A DNA stretch of 64,000 bases, from NCBI GenBank assembly GCA_002127295.1, contig NFUV01000001.1, forward strand, positions 2,118,538 to 2,182,537, read 5' to 3'. The position numbers and the translations under genes were made by a program. The DNA is from Chitinophagaceae bacterium IBVUCB2. GTDB lineage: Bacteria; Bacteroidota; Bacteroidia; Chitinophagales; Chitinophagaceae. The notes beneath the pieces are model-generated. The model was not told the DNA's origin and ran no database searches. It saw only the letters and a program-made list of their open reading frames with translations. Below are positions 37,941 through 46,811 of this stretch, piece by piece. The stretch's first letter is position 1, and every line of letters begins with the position of its first letter.

Positions 37941-39167
37941 ATGACAATCCGGGAAAATTACGTAGTACCAAAAAGATTCAATATGATAGCCTTTACCCTT
38001 ATGGTAATTGGCTTGCTGACCATTGTTGGTTTATATGCCACACATGGTTCTAAAGAGGATCCGATTGCACAAGCCCGTTTCTGGGGATCGTTGCTGCAAA
38101 ACAGCGTTTACTTTTTATTGGTGGTTAATGCAGCTATGTTTTTTATCTGCGCAACCACATTAGCATGGGGCGGCTGGCAAATGTCTTTTCGTCGTGTGAC
38201 AGAAGCCATTTCTGCTTGTGTGCCGGTAGTAGGAACTATTTGCGGCGTTATTCTTTTGTTGATTTGCTTTGGTGGCAATCATGAAATTTTTCACTGGACA
38301 GATACAGAGCATGTAAAACACGATAAAATTCTGAGTTTTAAAGCTGGATTTTTGAACAAGGGTTTCTTTGCTTTCATGACGGTAGCAACTATTGTTCTTT
38401 GGTCGCTGCTTGGGTGGAAGATGAGAAAATTATCCCGCAGTATAGATGAAACACCATTGAATGTTGAAGAAAGTAAAAAATACATCTGGAAAAATACAGT
38501 TTGGGCCGCCGTTTATATTATCGTTTTCTCTTTAACGGTTATGTCTTCTATTCCATGGCTGTGGTTGATGAGTATTGATGCACACTGGTACAGCACCATG
38601 TACAGTTGGTACACATTCGCCAGCACATTTGTAGCCGGGGTGGCATTGATTACTTTATTTGTTGTTTTTCTTAAAAACAATAATTACCTGGAGTTGACCA
38701 ACGAAGAGCATTTACATGACCTGGGTAAGTTCATGTTCGCCTTCTCTGTGTTCTGGACCTATTTGTGGTTCTCCCAGTTCATGTTGATCTGGTATGCGAA
38801 CATTCCAGAGGAAACAACTTATTTCAAACCAAGGGCACAGGGTATCTATAGCGGAATATTTTGGCTAATGTTTATCATCAATTTTCTTGCTCCGTTGTTA
38901 ATACTAATGAGAAGAGGTGCGAAGAGGAATTATACTACGGTTACGTTTATGGCATTGCTGATCATTTTCGGTCACTGGCTGGATTTCTTCCAAATGGTGT
39001 TCCCGGGTCATCAAAAAGATAAAGTGCCAATGATGTTGTGGGATTTCGGGGTGGCGTTAGGATTTGTAGGGTTGATCATGTTTTTAACAGGCAGGGCATT
39101 AAGTAAGTCGCCATTGCTTGCAAAGAATCATCCGTTTATAAAGGAAAGTGTAATACACCACACTTAA
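37941..39167 (+). CDS. actF: ActF: second NrfD-like membrane subunit
   Basis: A 408-aa protein with about ten membrane spans. It is annotated in this group as quinol:cytochrome c oxidoreductase. Its pattern includes KFMFAFSVFWTYLWFSQFML and WYANIPEE, seen in ActF. It pairs with ActC in the membrane core and may carry proton channels. The spacer to ctaC has two copies of TTGACAAG. Confidence 0.9.
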   Translation: MTIRENYVVPKRFNMIAFTLMVIGLLTIVGLYATHGSKEDPIAQARFWGSLLQNSVYFLLVVNAAMFFICATTLAWGGWQMSFRRVTEAISACVPVVGTICGVILLLICFGGNHEIFHWTDTEHVKHDKILSFKAGFLNKGFFAFMTVATIVLWSLLGWKMRKLSRSIDETPLNVEESKKYIWKNTVWAAVYIIVFSLTVMSSIPWLWLMSIDAHWYSTMYSWYTFASTFVAGVALITLFVVFLKNNNYLELTNEEHLHDLGKFMFAFSVFWTYLWFSQFMLIWYANIPEETTYFKPRAQGIYSGIFWLMFIINFLAPLLILMRRGAKRNYTTVTFMALLIIFGHWLDFFQMVFPGHQKDKVPMMLWDFGVALGFVGLIMFLTGRALSKSPLLAKNHPFIKESVIHHT

Positions 39168-39225
39168 GATTTGACAAGAATAAAAGTTGACAAGTAAATA
39201 AGATAGAAAAACTGAATTATAGGTT

Positions 39226-40272
39226 ATGCAAACATTTTTCATAGTTGCAATTTTAGGATTGGGTTTTCTGATAACTTTTCAGATAGCCAAAGCCAGTGAA
39301 TATGTGGCCGTATTACGTGGTGAAGAAAGAGCCAGGAAGCAAACCAATAAGGTGAATGCTTTTATGCTATTGGCATTCCTGATCATCGGATTGATAGGGG
39401 TGTATTATTGCAACGAACAACTGAAAGGGAAAATATTGGGTGAAGCGGCATCAGATCATGGAGTATTGATTGACAGAATGCTTTATATCACCATTGCGCT
39501 GACGGGTATTGTATTCGTAATTACTCAGGTAGCTTTATTCTGGTTCTCTTTCAAATACCAGGAGTCTGATAAAAGAAAAGCATTCTTCTATCCTCACAAC
39601 AACAAATTAGAGTTGATCTGGACAGTAATACCTGCAATTGCATTGACAATATTGGTAGGATTTGGATTATTCTATTGGTTTAAAATTACCGGCGATGCTC
39701 CAAAAGATTCTATGATAGTAGAAGTAACTGGTAAGCAATTTGGCTGGGAGTTTCGTTATCCGGGAAAAGATGGCATACTTGGAAAAAAATACTTTAAAAA
39801 AGTTGACCCTGCTAATAACAATCCAGCTGGCCAGCTTTGGGAAGACCAGGCCAATCATGATGATATCTTTATGGAGCAGGAAATGCACCTTGTTGTAAAC
39901 AAGCCAGTGAAATTAGTTATCGGCGCAAAAGATGTAATACATGATGTGGGTCTTGCACATTTCAGAATGAAAATGGATGCCGTACCAGGCACTCCAACTA
40001 CCATGTGGTTTACTCCACGGTTTACAACTAAAGAAATGGCGGAGAAGACAGGTAAACCCAACTTTACCTATGAAATTTCTTGCGACCAAATGTGCGGACA
40101 AGGTCACTGGAGTATGAGAGGTGTGATTGTGGTAGAAACACAGGAAGAGTTTGATGCCTGGATGGCACAGAAGAAACCACAATATTTCGTAGCCAATCCC
40201 GGTAAAGATCCAAAAGCAAAAGCTGACACAGCAACCAAACAACCTGTTGCAGCTGTTGTTAATAGTAATTAA
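39226..40272 (+). CDS. ctaC: cytochrome c oxidase subunit II
   Basis: A 348-aa protein with three hydrophobic segments at its N-terminus and a CuA domain. CuA ligands are clear: His in HDVGLAHFRMKMD, then CDQMCGQGHWSM with Cys286, Cys290, His294 and Met297. No heme motif CxxCH is present, so it is an aa3-type subunit II and not a fused caa3 form, and it would take electrons from ActE or the ActA heme domain. A Lys/Ala-rich tail follows residue 320. Confidence 0.95.
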   Translation: MQTFFIVAILGLGFLITFQIAKASEYVAVLRGEERARKQTNKVNAFMLLAFLIIGLIGVYYCNEQLKGKILGEAASDHGVLIDRMLYITIALTGIVFVITQVALFWFSFKYQESDKRKAFFYPHNNKLELIWTVIPAIALTILVGFGLFYWFKITGDAPKDSMIVEVTGKQFGWEFRYPGKDGILGKKYFKKVDPANNNPAGQLWEDQANHDDIFMEQEMHLVVNKPVKLVIGAKDVIHDVGLAHFRMKMDAVPGTPTTMWFTPRFTTKEMAEKTGKPNFTYEISCDQMCGQGHWSMRGVIVVETQEEFDAWMAQKKPQYFVANPGKDPKAKADTATKQPVAAVVNSN

Positions 40273-40346
40273 TGCCGATAGCGGCAATTGAAAAATAAAA
40301 GAATTTGAAATCCTCCTTTCACGGAACGGAGGCAAAACAAAAGAAT

Positions 40347-42152
40347 ATGAGCGAAGCAATAAATGTACAACACGGAGCAGCACATGTGGAGCATCATGAT
40401 GCTCATTCACACGGCCATCATAAAGAAACATTTGTTTCTAAGTACATCTTTAGCATGGATCACAAAACCATTGCCAAACAGTTTTTAATAACAGGTATTA
40501 TTTGGGCTATCGTTGGTGGTTTATTTTCTGTACTATTTCGTTTGCAATTAGGATATCCTGGCCAAAGCTTCCCGATACTAGAAACATTTTTTGGTAACTG
40601 GGCAAAAGGCGGACAGATACAACCAGAATTTTATTATGCATTAATTACCATGCACGGTACGGTGTTGGTATTCTTTGTATTGACAGCCGGATTGAGCGGA
40701 ACCTTCGCTAACTTTTTAATTCCATTACAGATTGGAGCAAGAGATATGGCTTCTCCATTTTTGAATATGCTTTCTTACTGGTTCTTTTTCTTAGCCAGTG
40801 TGGTAATGATTTCATCATTGTTTATTTCAACAGGTCCTGCATCCGGAGGTTGGACAGTGTATCCGCCGCTGAGTGCACTGGGACAAGCATCATCCGGTTC
40901 TAAACTCGGTATGGATTTGTGGATTGTGAGTATGGCTTTATTCGTGGTGTCTTCACTACTTGGTGGTTTGAATTATATTTCTACCATACTTAACCTTCGT
41001 ACAAAAGGTATGAGTATGACAAGAATGCCGTTAACTATCTGGGCATTGTTCTTTACTGCTGTATTAGGAGTATTATCGTTCCCGGTATTGTTATCTGGTT
41101 TAATATTATTGTTGTTCGACCGTAACCTTGGTACAAGTTTTTACCTGAGTGATATAGTTGTAAATGGTGAAATATTAGCGAACGAAGGTGGTAGCGCCAT
41201 TTTGTTCCAGCACTTATTCTGGTTCCTGGGTCACCCCGAAGTTTATATCATCTTGTTACCGGCCATGGGAATGGTGTCAGAGATACTTTCGGTAAACAGC
41301 CGCAAACCAATCTTTGGTTATATGGCGATGTTAGGTTCCTTGTTCGCTATTACAATTCTTGCCTTCCTGGTTTGGGCTCACCACATGTTTGTAACAGGAT
41401 TGAATCCATTCCTGGGTTCCATATTCGTATTACTTACGCTATTGATTGCGGTGCCTTCGGCCATCAAAGTATTTAACTGGCTAACGACATTGTGGAGAGG
41501 AAATATTCGCTTTACACCTGCAACATTGTTTGCAATTGGCTTTGTAAGCTTATTTATCTCAGGAGGTTTAACAGGTATCTTCCTGGGTAACTCAACTATT
41601 GATATTCATTTGCATGATACCATGTTTGTGGTTGCACACTTCCATATTGTAATGGGTGTAGCTTCTATGTTTGGAATGTTTGCCGGTATTTATCATTGGT
41701 TCCCGAAAATGTTTGGACGTTATTTAAACAGCACATTAGGGTATATCCATTTCTGGGTAACTATGATCGGATCTTACCTGATTTTCTGGCCAATGCATTA
41801 CCAGGGTCTTGCTGGTATTCCACGCCGTTATTTAGATAAAAGAGGATGGGTATCATTCAATGATTTTCCCGAGTTGGATAAAATGATAACTATCGTTTCT
41901 ATTATAGTATTTGCAGTACAGTTGATGTTTGTATTTAATTTCTTCTATTCAATTTTTAAAGGAAGAAAAGTAACCAATCCAAATCCATGGGGTGCAAACA
42001 CTTTGGAATGGACTACACCTCTTCGTCCTGGCCACGGTAACTGGGATGGCGAAATTCCTGAAGTACACCGTTGGGCGTATGATTATGGTAAAGATGGAAG
42101 AGAATTTATTCCACAGACGGAGCCGATAGGAGAGAATGAGAGCAAACACTAA
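40347..42152 (+). CDS. ctaD: cytochrome c oxidase subunit I (A1 type)
   Basis: I set the start at 40347, where a His-rich tail begins (MSEAINVQHGAAHVEHHD); the frame opens 14 codons further up, through the spacer. The 601-aa protein has about 12 spans and the low-spin heme and heme-copper ligands: ALITMHGTVLVFF, LGHPEVYIILLP with the A1-type Glu next to the CuB His, LVWAHHMF and MFVVAHFHIVMG. It reduces O2 to water while pumping protons. The His-rich N-terminus is unusual and may bind metal. Confidence 0.95.
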   Translation: MSEAINVQHGAAHVEHHDAHSHGHHKETFVSKYIFSMDHKTIAKQFLITGIIWAIVGGLFSVLFRLQLGYPGQSFPILETFFGNWAKGGQIQPEFYYALITMHGTVLVFFVLTAGLSGTFANFLIPLQIGARDMASPFLNMLSYWFFFLASVVMISSLFISTGPASGGWTVYPPLSALGQASSGSKLGMDLWIVSMALFVVSSLLGGLNYISTILNLRTKGMSMTRMPLTIWALFFTAVLGVLSFPVLLSGLILLLFDRNLGTSFYLSDIVVNGEILANEGGSAILFQHLFWFLGHPEVYIILLPAMGMVSEILSVNSRKPIFGYMAMLGSLFAITILAFLVWAHHMFVTGLNPFLGSIFVLLTLLIAVPSAIKVFNWLTTLWRGNIRFTPATLFAIGFVSLFISGGLTGIFLGNSTIDIHLHDTMFVVAHFHIVMGVASMFGMFAGIYHWFPKMFGRYLNSTLGYIHFWVTMIGSYLIFWPMHYQGLAGIPRRYLDKRGWVSFNDFPELDKMITIVSIIVFAVQLMFVFNFFYSIFKGRKVTNPNPWGANTLEWTTPLRPGHGNWDGEIPEVHRWAYDYGKDGREFIPQTEPIGENESKH

Positions 42153-42210
42153 GAGAAAGGAAATAGAGAATTAAAAGTGAGGTAGTCGCAAATGCTGAGT
42201 AAAGAAAAGG

Positions 42211-42260
42211 AAGTACAAGAGTGCGACGCAACCGGGTTGATAGTAGTAATGAAGATGGGA
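42211..42260 (+). repeat. dispersed intergenic repeat, copy 1
   Basis: The core is AAGTACAAGAGTGCGACGCA, then AACC and, further on, TAGTAGTAAT. A similar core occurs at 59072-59130 (plus) and 62221-62270 (minus). It fills the ctaD-ctaB spacer. Confidence 0.65.
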
Positions 42261-42297
42261 ACATAAAATTTATGTTCTTAAATATAGCGGTGGCTGA

Positions 42298-43182
42298 ATG
42301 AAGAAGATCAAGGACTATTTACAGTTAATGAAGCCTTCGCTGAGTATCATGGTGGTGTTCAGCAGTGTAATTAGTTTTTTGCTGACGCAGGGTTCGGATG
42401 ATTATGTGAGGAACCGATGGACGATGATACTATTGCTCTTTGCAGGTGGGATGTTGGTAACAGGCAGTGCCAATGCCATAAACCAGGTGGTTGAAAAAGA
42501 TACGGATGCGATGATGAAACGTACAGCAAGTCGTCCGGTAGCTTCAGGCCGCATGAGTGTTACGGAAGGATGGATTTTTTCCATCGTAACCGGAGCATTG
42601 GGTGTTTTTATACTCGGTAATTATTTTAACTGGCTGGCAGCAGGATTAGCAGCGTTTAGTTTGTTCCTGTATGCATTTATTTATACGCCATTGAAGAAAG
42701 TAAATTCAATAGCGGTATTAGTAGGTGCTGTGCCGGGAGCTTTACCTTGTTTGATCGGTTGGGCAGCGGGAGATAATAATTTGGGCACTGGTGGTTGGGT
42801 ACTATTTGCGTTTCAATTCTTTTGGCAGTTTCCCCATTTTTGGGCTATTGCCTGGGTGGCACACAAGGATTATTCAACAGCAGGTTTTAAGTTGTTGCCG
42901 GCAGATAAAGGTCCAACAAAATTTACAGCGTTGCAAACGATCATGTATTCGCTGTTATTAATACCTGTTACGCTGGCTCCTTATTTTATAGGAATGTGCA
43001 GCTACGATGATACACAGGGAATAATAAGCTTGGTGTTGATAGGATTGGCAAATTTATTTATGATTGGCAGATGTGTGACGTTGTATAAAAAGATGGATGT
43101 TGGTTCGGCAAGGCAGGTGATGTTTGGAAGTTATATGTATTTGCCGGTGGTGATGTTAGCACTATTATTAAGTAAGGTTTAA
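42298..43182 (+). CDS. ctaB: protoheme IX farnesyltransferase (heme O synthase)
   Basis: A 294-aa UbiA-family enzyme with about nine spans. Motifs are NAINQVVEKDTDAMMKRTASRP (Asp-rich N-x-x-x-D-x-x-x-D site) and YTPLKKVNSIAVLVGAVPGALP. It adds a farnesyl group to heme B to give heme O, the precursor of heme A for the oxidase encoded next door. The dispersed repeat and a spacer precede it. Confidence 0.94.
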   Translation: MKKIKDYLQLMKPSLSIMVVFSSVISFLLTQGSDDYVRNRWTMILLLFAGGMLVTGSANAINQVVEKDTDAMMKRTASRPVASGRMSVTEGWIFSIVTGALGVFILGNYFNWLAAGLAAFSLFLYAFIYTPLKKVNSIAVLVGAVPGALPCLIGWAAGDNNLGTGGWVLFAFQFFWQFPHFWAIAWVAHKDYSTAGFKLLPADKGPTKFTALQTIMYSLLLIPVTLAPYFIGMCSYDDTQGIISLVLIGLANLFMIGRCVTLYKKMDVGSARQVMFGSYMYLPVVMLALLLSKV

Positions 43183-43185
43183 TAA

Positions 43186-43266
43186 CTAAAAAGTAAAAAT
43201 TCAAAAGTAAAAAGGGGAGTCTGGTATAATTGTGTGGGTTTTGGCTTTTTAATTTTGATTTTTGAA
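43186..43266 (+). repeat. long imperfect inverted repeat in ctaB-coxIII spacer
   Basis: A 25-base AT-rich arm just after the ctaB stop pairs with about 21 of 25 bases in the stretch before the next ATG; for example CAAAAGTAAAAAG faces CTTTTTAATTTTG. It could form a long hairpin in the transcript. The arms are low-complexity, so chance cannot be excluded. Confidence 0.35.
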
Positions 43267-43274
43267 TTTGATAT

Positions 43275-43844
43275 ATGAGCACTGTGAGTTTAGAACAACA
43301 AAAGAAAATGCATCCACACAAGTTTACGCTGTGGGTGGCAATAGGCAGTATTGTCATGATGTTTGCCGGATTGACGAGTGCATTTATTGTGAAAAGCAAT
43401 CAAACTGGCTGGAAGTCGGTGGATTTGCCAAAAGCGTTTTATATTTCTACTGCAGTTATTTTAATTAGCAGTATAACATTTCAGGTGGCATTGGGTTTTT
43501 TTAAGAACCGGGAAATGAATAAATACCGGTCGATGATGGGTATTACATTATTACTGGGAGTTGCGTTTGTGGTTTTGCAGTGGTTTGGCTTCCAGGATCT
43601 GTGGGCACAGGGAATAACTTTTAAGGGTTCTGGTGCTGGGCAATTTTTATATGTAATATTCGGATTGCATGCGATACATGTGGTGGGTGGTATCATTACT
43701 TTATTAGTAATGTTCATTAAGGCATTTGTTGGGAAAACAAAATTGTATAGCTCAGTACCGATAGAAGTGGCAGCAGTATATTGGCATTTTGTAGATTTTC
43801 TTTGGATATATTTATTGGTGTTCTTTTTAATAATCGGCGGGTAG
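43275..43844 (+). CDS. cytochrome c oxidase subunit III (short form)
   Basis: A 189-aa protein with five spans that ends VYWHFVDFLWIYLLVFF, the hallmark of heme-copper oxidase subunit III. GAGQFLYVIFGLHAIHVVGG gives the usual His-rich mid section. It lacks the first two spans of the long form and matches the short bacterial caa3/aa3 type. The following gene encodes a second subunit III-like protein. Confidence 0.9.
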   Translation: MSTVSLEQQKKMHPHKFTLWVAIGSIVMMFAGLTSAFIVKSNQTGWKSVDLPKAFYISTAVILISSITFQVALGFFKNREMNKYRSMMGITLLLGVAFVVLQWFGFQDLWAQGITFKGSGAGQFLYVIFGLHAIHVVGGIITLLVMFIKAFVGKTKLYSSVPIEVAAVYWHFVDFLWIYLLVFFLIIGG

Positions 43845-43899
43845 AGACCGAGGTTGAGAAACAGAGAATTTAATTTTTTTAATTAGGAATTTTATAAAC

Positions 43900-44784
43900 A
43901 TGGCTACAACAGGAACAGTACATCAGACCAAATGGTGGAGCGGCGGTAAAAGCCCCTTCAACCTGGAGTATGGCAAACTGATGATGTGGTACTTTTTGAT
44001 GAGTGATGCATTTACATTTGGAGCATTCCTTATATCCTACGGGTCTATTCGATTCAGCCAGAATTTCTGGCCTGATCCCAACGTAGTCTTCAATGCATTT
44101 CCGGGTGCAGGACATGCAAATTTGCCATTGGCGTTTGTGAGTGTGATGACATTTATCCTTATTGTGAGTTCAGTAACGATGGTGTTGGCCGTACATGCGG
44201 GACACAAAGGAGATAAGAAAGGCGTTATTAAATGGATGTGGTGGACGATCTTAGGTGGTCTTGCATTCTTAGGATGCCAGGCCTGGGAGTGGCATCACCT
44301 TATTACCGGCGAACATGCCGTATTGGTGGATGGAAAAATTGAGATGATCGGACAAACCATGACCGGAAATCCATGGGGTAATATAGTAGAGGATAATACA
44401 GCACTTACAGCTGCATTAAATACTACCTCACATGAAACACTGGTGCACCTGGCGCATGAATTTCCAAAAGAAGGTACTGCAACTTCAATAGAAGCATTAG
44501 AGAAAATGTCGAATGCACAGCTGTCCGGCATGGTAGATGTAGCACATGCACATATCCGTGAAAAAGGACCTGTGGCTTTTGGCGGTTACTTCTATGGTAT
44601 TACTGGTTTCCATGGATTCCACGTTTTTTCAGGTGTTATCATCAATATAGTAATGCTGATCATGACGCAGAAAAATGTATTTGCAAACAGAGGCCATTAC
44701 CTGATGATAGAAAAAGCAGGATTATACTGGCACTTTGTAGACCTGGTGTGGGTATTCGTATTCCTTTGTTTTTATCTTATTTAA
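43900..44784 (+). CDS. cytochrome c oxidase subunit III-like protein with an inserted loop
   Basis: A 294-aa protein. The C-terminal GLYWHFVDLVWVFVFLCFYLI and GITGFHGFHVFSGVIINI mark it as a subunit III. Between GCQAWEWHHLITGEHAV and GPVAFGGYFYGITGFHG lies an insertion of about 80 residues (MTGNPWGN to AHAHIREK), rich in charged and Ala/Thr residues. The insertion would project from the membrane and may contact other subunits or the ActABCDEF complex. It starts 56 bases after the short form. Confidence 0.9.
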   Translation: MATTGTVHQTKWWSGGKSPFNLEYGKLMMWYFLMSDAFTFGAFLISYGSIRFSQNFWPDPNVVFNAFPGAGHANLPLAFVSVMTFILIVSSVTMVLAVHAGHKGDKKGVIKWMWWTILGGLAFLGCQAWEWHHLITGEHAVLVDGKIEMIGQTMTGNPWGNIVEDNTALTAALNTTSHETLVHLAHEFPKEGTATSIEALEKMSNAQLSGMVDVAHAHIREKGPVAFGGYFYGITGFHGFHVFSGVIINIVMLIMTQKNVFANRGHYLMIEKAGLYWHFVDLVWVFVFLCFYLI

Positions 44785-44808
44785 TAATATTTTGAAGCTA
44801 TATAGATT

Positions 44809-45303
44809 ATGAGTAATCATTACGATCCAACGAAAGATATTTCACCTTCAGCAGCATACCCTGAAGTAAGTTTTCATCATCATTCAGATGATGCAGAATT
44901 TAAGAGACGGGTAAAGAAAACAACGATCCTTTTATCTGTCATCACCATTATAGAATTGGCGATAGGTTTATTGATCTATAATATTCATAAAGGCGATAGC
45001 CCGAATGCATTGCTGGTATTGATGTTCAAAGGTGTTGTTTGTATACTTACTATCGCAAAAGCTTATTATATCGTTTCTGTTTTTATGCACCTTGGAGATG
45101 AGATCAGGAATATGATCATGACGATCGTAGTGCCATTATTACTTTTTGTATGGTTCATCATTGCATTTATTGCAGATGGTAACTCGTACAAAAACCTTAG
45201 AAACAAATACGATCTGCATTTCAAAGAAACAACAACTCCGGCTCCTCACCATTCAGCAGAAAAGCCTGGAGAAAAACCCGCAGAGAAGAGCGGAAAAGAA
45301 TAA
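44809..45303 (+). CDS. cytochrome c oxidase subunit IV family protein
   Basis: A 164-aa protein with three membrane spans (about 42-60, 67-90 and 97-120), a His-rich N-terminal tail (SFHHHSDDAEF) and a C-terminal tail rich in Pro/Lys/Glu. It matches the prokaryotic subunit IV / COX4_pro group. The tail ends KPAEKSGKE. It is the last gene before a terminator. Confidence 0.85.
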   Translation: MSNHYDPTKDISPSAAYPEVSFHHHSDDAEFKRRVKKTTILLSVITIIELAIGLLIYNIHKGDSPNALLVLMFKGVVCILTIAKAYYIVSVFMHLGDEIRNMIMTIVVPLLLFVWFIIAFIADGNSYKNLRNKYDLHFKETTTPAPHHSAEKPGEKPAEKSGKE

Positions 45304-45322
45304 AGTGATTTTTACGTAAACC

Positions 45323-45371
45323 AAACCATTAAACCGGGTGCTTGTTAACAAGCAGGGTTTAATGGTTTTTA
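45323..45371 (+). terminator. intrinsic terminator after the oxidase operon
   Basis: The outer arms AAACCATTAAACC and GGGTTTAATGGTTT pair, and an inner GCTTGTTAACAAGC hairpin sits between them, followed by TTTTTACTTTT on the plus strand. It closes the act-cta transcript. Confidence 0.8.
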
Positions 45372-45467
45372 CTTTTAAATAATACCCTCCTGCCTCCGAT
45401 TGAAAAGAGAGGGAGAGATAAAATCCGAAAGTTTTTATCTTATACAGAAGGGCTTAAATCTATAATT

Positions 45468-46265
45468 GTGAACAAGAAAGCGTTGTATGCGGTGTTGCTG
45501 GCTTTGCTGCTTCCATTAGTTGCTTACTTTATTGTAAAAAGAAAAAGCGAAAATGCAGTAGCAATGCCCTCTCATTATTTACCAGATTCTGTAGTAGCAA
45601 GTACTAAAAAAGGGAAGCGAACAACAGATACTGTATGGCACCAGGTAGCCAATTTTTCGTTACTCAACCAGGAAGGAAAAAAAATTACCTTGGATAGTTT
45701 ACAGGGTAAAATTATTATTGCCGATTTCTTTTTTACCCGCTGCCCTACCATTTGTCCCAGCCTGACAAAAAACATGAAGCGGTTGGCAGAATCAATTCAT
45801 AATGGCCAAAGGGTAGGCGACAGGACAAATAAGAAAGTACATTTTCTTTCATTCAGCATTGATCCGGAAAGAGATTCGGTAGAACGGTTGAAATTCTGGG
45901 CTGATAAGTTTCAAATTAATCCAGACCAGTGGTGGCTTCTTACGGGGGATAAAAAAGAAATTTACAATCTTATTATAAATGAGTTAAAGATACCGGCTGA
46001 AGATGGAAAAGGTATTGACACCGATTTCGTTCATACGGATCATTTTGTTTTAATAGATACTAATAGGCATGTGAGGGGTTATTATCATGGTTTGGATTCC
46101 ATGGCATTAAAAAAGTTATCAAAAGACCTTGTTTTGCTAACGATGGAAAAAGATCCCAAATCCAAAAGTTTTTTTGATGGCAAACTACAGATAATGGCAG
46201 TCGCTTTTTTACTGGCCATATTGGGTGTAGGACTGTTATTATTCTTCTTTAGAAAAAAATCATAG
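45468..46265 (+). CDS. SCO1/SenC-type copper chaperone
   Basis: A 265-aa protein with a GTG start and an N-terminal span (about 5-22), then a thioredoxin-like domain. The metal site is CPTIC (Cys92, Cys96) with the conserved His189 in DFVHTDHF. SCO proteins deliver copper to the CuA site of subunit II, which fits its position after the oxidase operon. A C-terminal second span (about 240-258) is an extra feature. The next gene starts 3 bases after its stop. Confidence 0.92.
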   Translation: MNKKALYAVLLALLLPLVAYFIVKRKSENAVAMPSHYLPDSVVASTKKGKRTTDTVWHQVANFSLLNQEGKKITLDSLQGKIIIADFFFTRCPTICPSLTKNMKRLAESIHNGQRVGDRTNKKVHFLSFSIDPERDSVERLKFWADKFQINPDQWWLLTGDKKEIYNLIINELKIPAEDGKGIDTDFVHTDHFVLIDTNRHVRGYYHGLDSMALKKLSKDLVLLTMEKDPKSKSFFDGKLQIMAVAFLLAILGVGLLLFFFRKKS

Positions 46266-46268
46266 AAA

Positions 46269-46811
46269 ATGCTACAAGCTGCCTGGAAAAAAAATGATAA
46301 AAAAGCAAAGACCCTGATTTTTATATTTTCAGCGATTGTTTTTACCGCAGTAGTAATTTTAAGCCGGGTTAAATTAAATGTTGATCTTGGCTTTGATGTA
46401 CACTTGTTTGCAAAGGTCAATGCAATTATAAACTCTTGCGTTGCAGTGTTGTTGATTGCAGCGTTGCTAACGGTAAAAGCAAAAAATTATAAGCTCCATC
46501 GTAATATAATGTTGTCGGCGATGTTCTTATCAGTTTTTTTCCTGCTTAGTTATATCTGTCATCACTTATTTGCGGGAGAAACAAAATTTGGTGGAGAAGG
46601 AACTGAAAAGACCATTTACTACATAATTCTATTTACACATATTCCTTTAGCGGGGATCATTCTACCCTTTATTCTTTTTTCTGCTTACCGGGGTCTTACC
46701 GGAGAATATGATAAGCATAAAAAATTAGTACGCATTACCTGGCCTATATGGTTTTATGTTGCCGTTACAGGGGTGGTAGTATACTGGATGATCAGTCCTT
46801 ATTACACTTAA
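46269..46811 (+). CDS. DUF420 membrane protein
   Basis: A 180-aa protein with five spans and several membrane His residues (NSCVAVLL, KLHRNIM, YICHHLF, FTHIPLAG). The His pattern is that of the DUF420 family. The related CtaM of Bacillus is needed for the caa3 oxidase, so an assembly role is likely here by position and family. Its stop codon overlaps the stop of the convergent transporter gene by 3 bases. Confidence 0.88.
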   Translation: MLQAAWKKNDKKAKTLIFIFSAIVFTAVVILSRVKLNVDLGFDVHLFAKVNAIINSCVAVLLIAALLTVKAKNYKLHRNIMLSAMFLSVFFLLSYICHHLFAGETKFGGEGTEKTIYYIILFTHIPLAGIILPFILFSAYRGLTGEYDKHKKLVRITWPIWFYVAVTGVVVYWMISPYYT

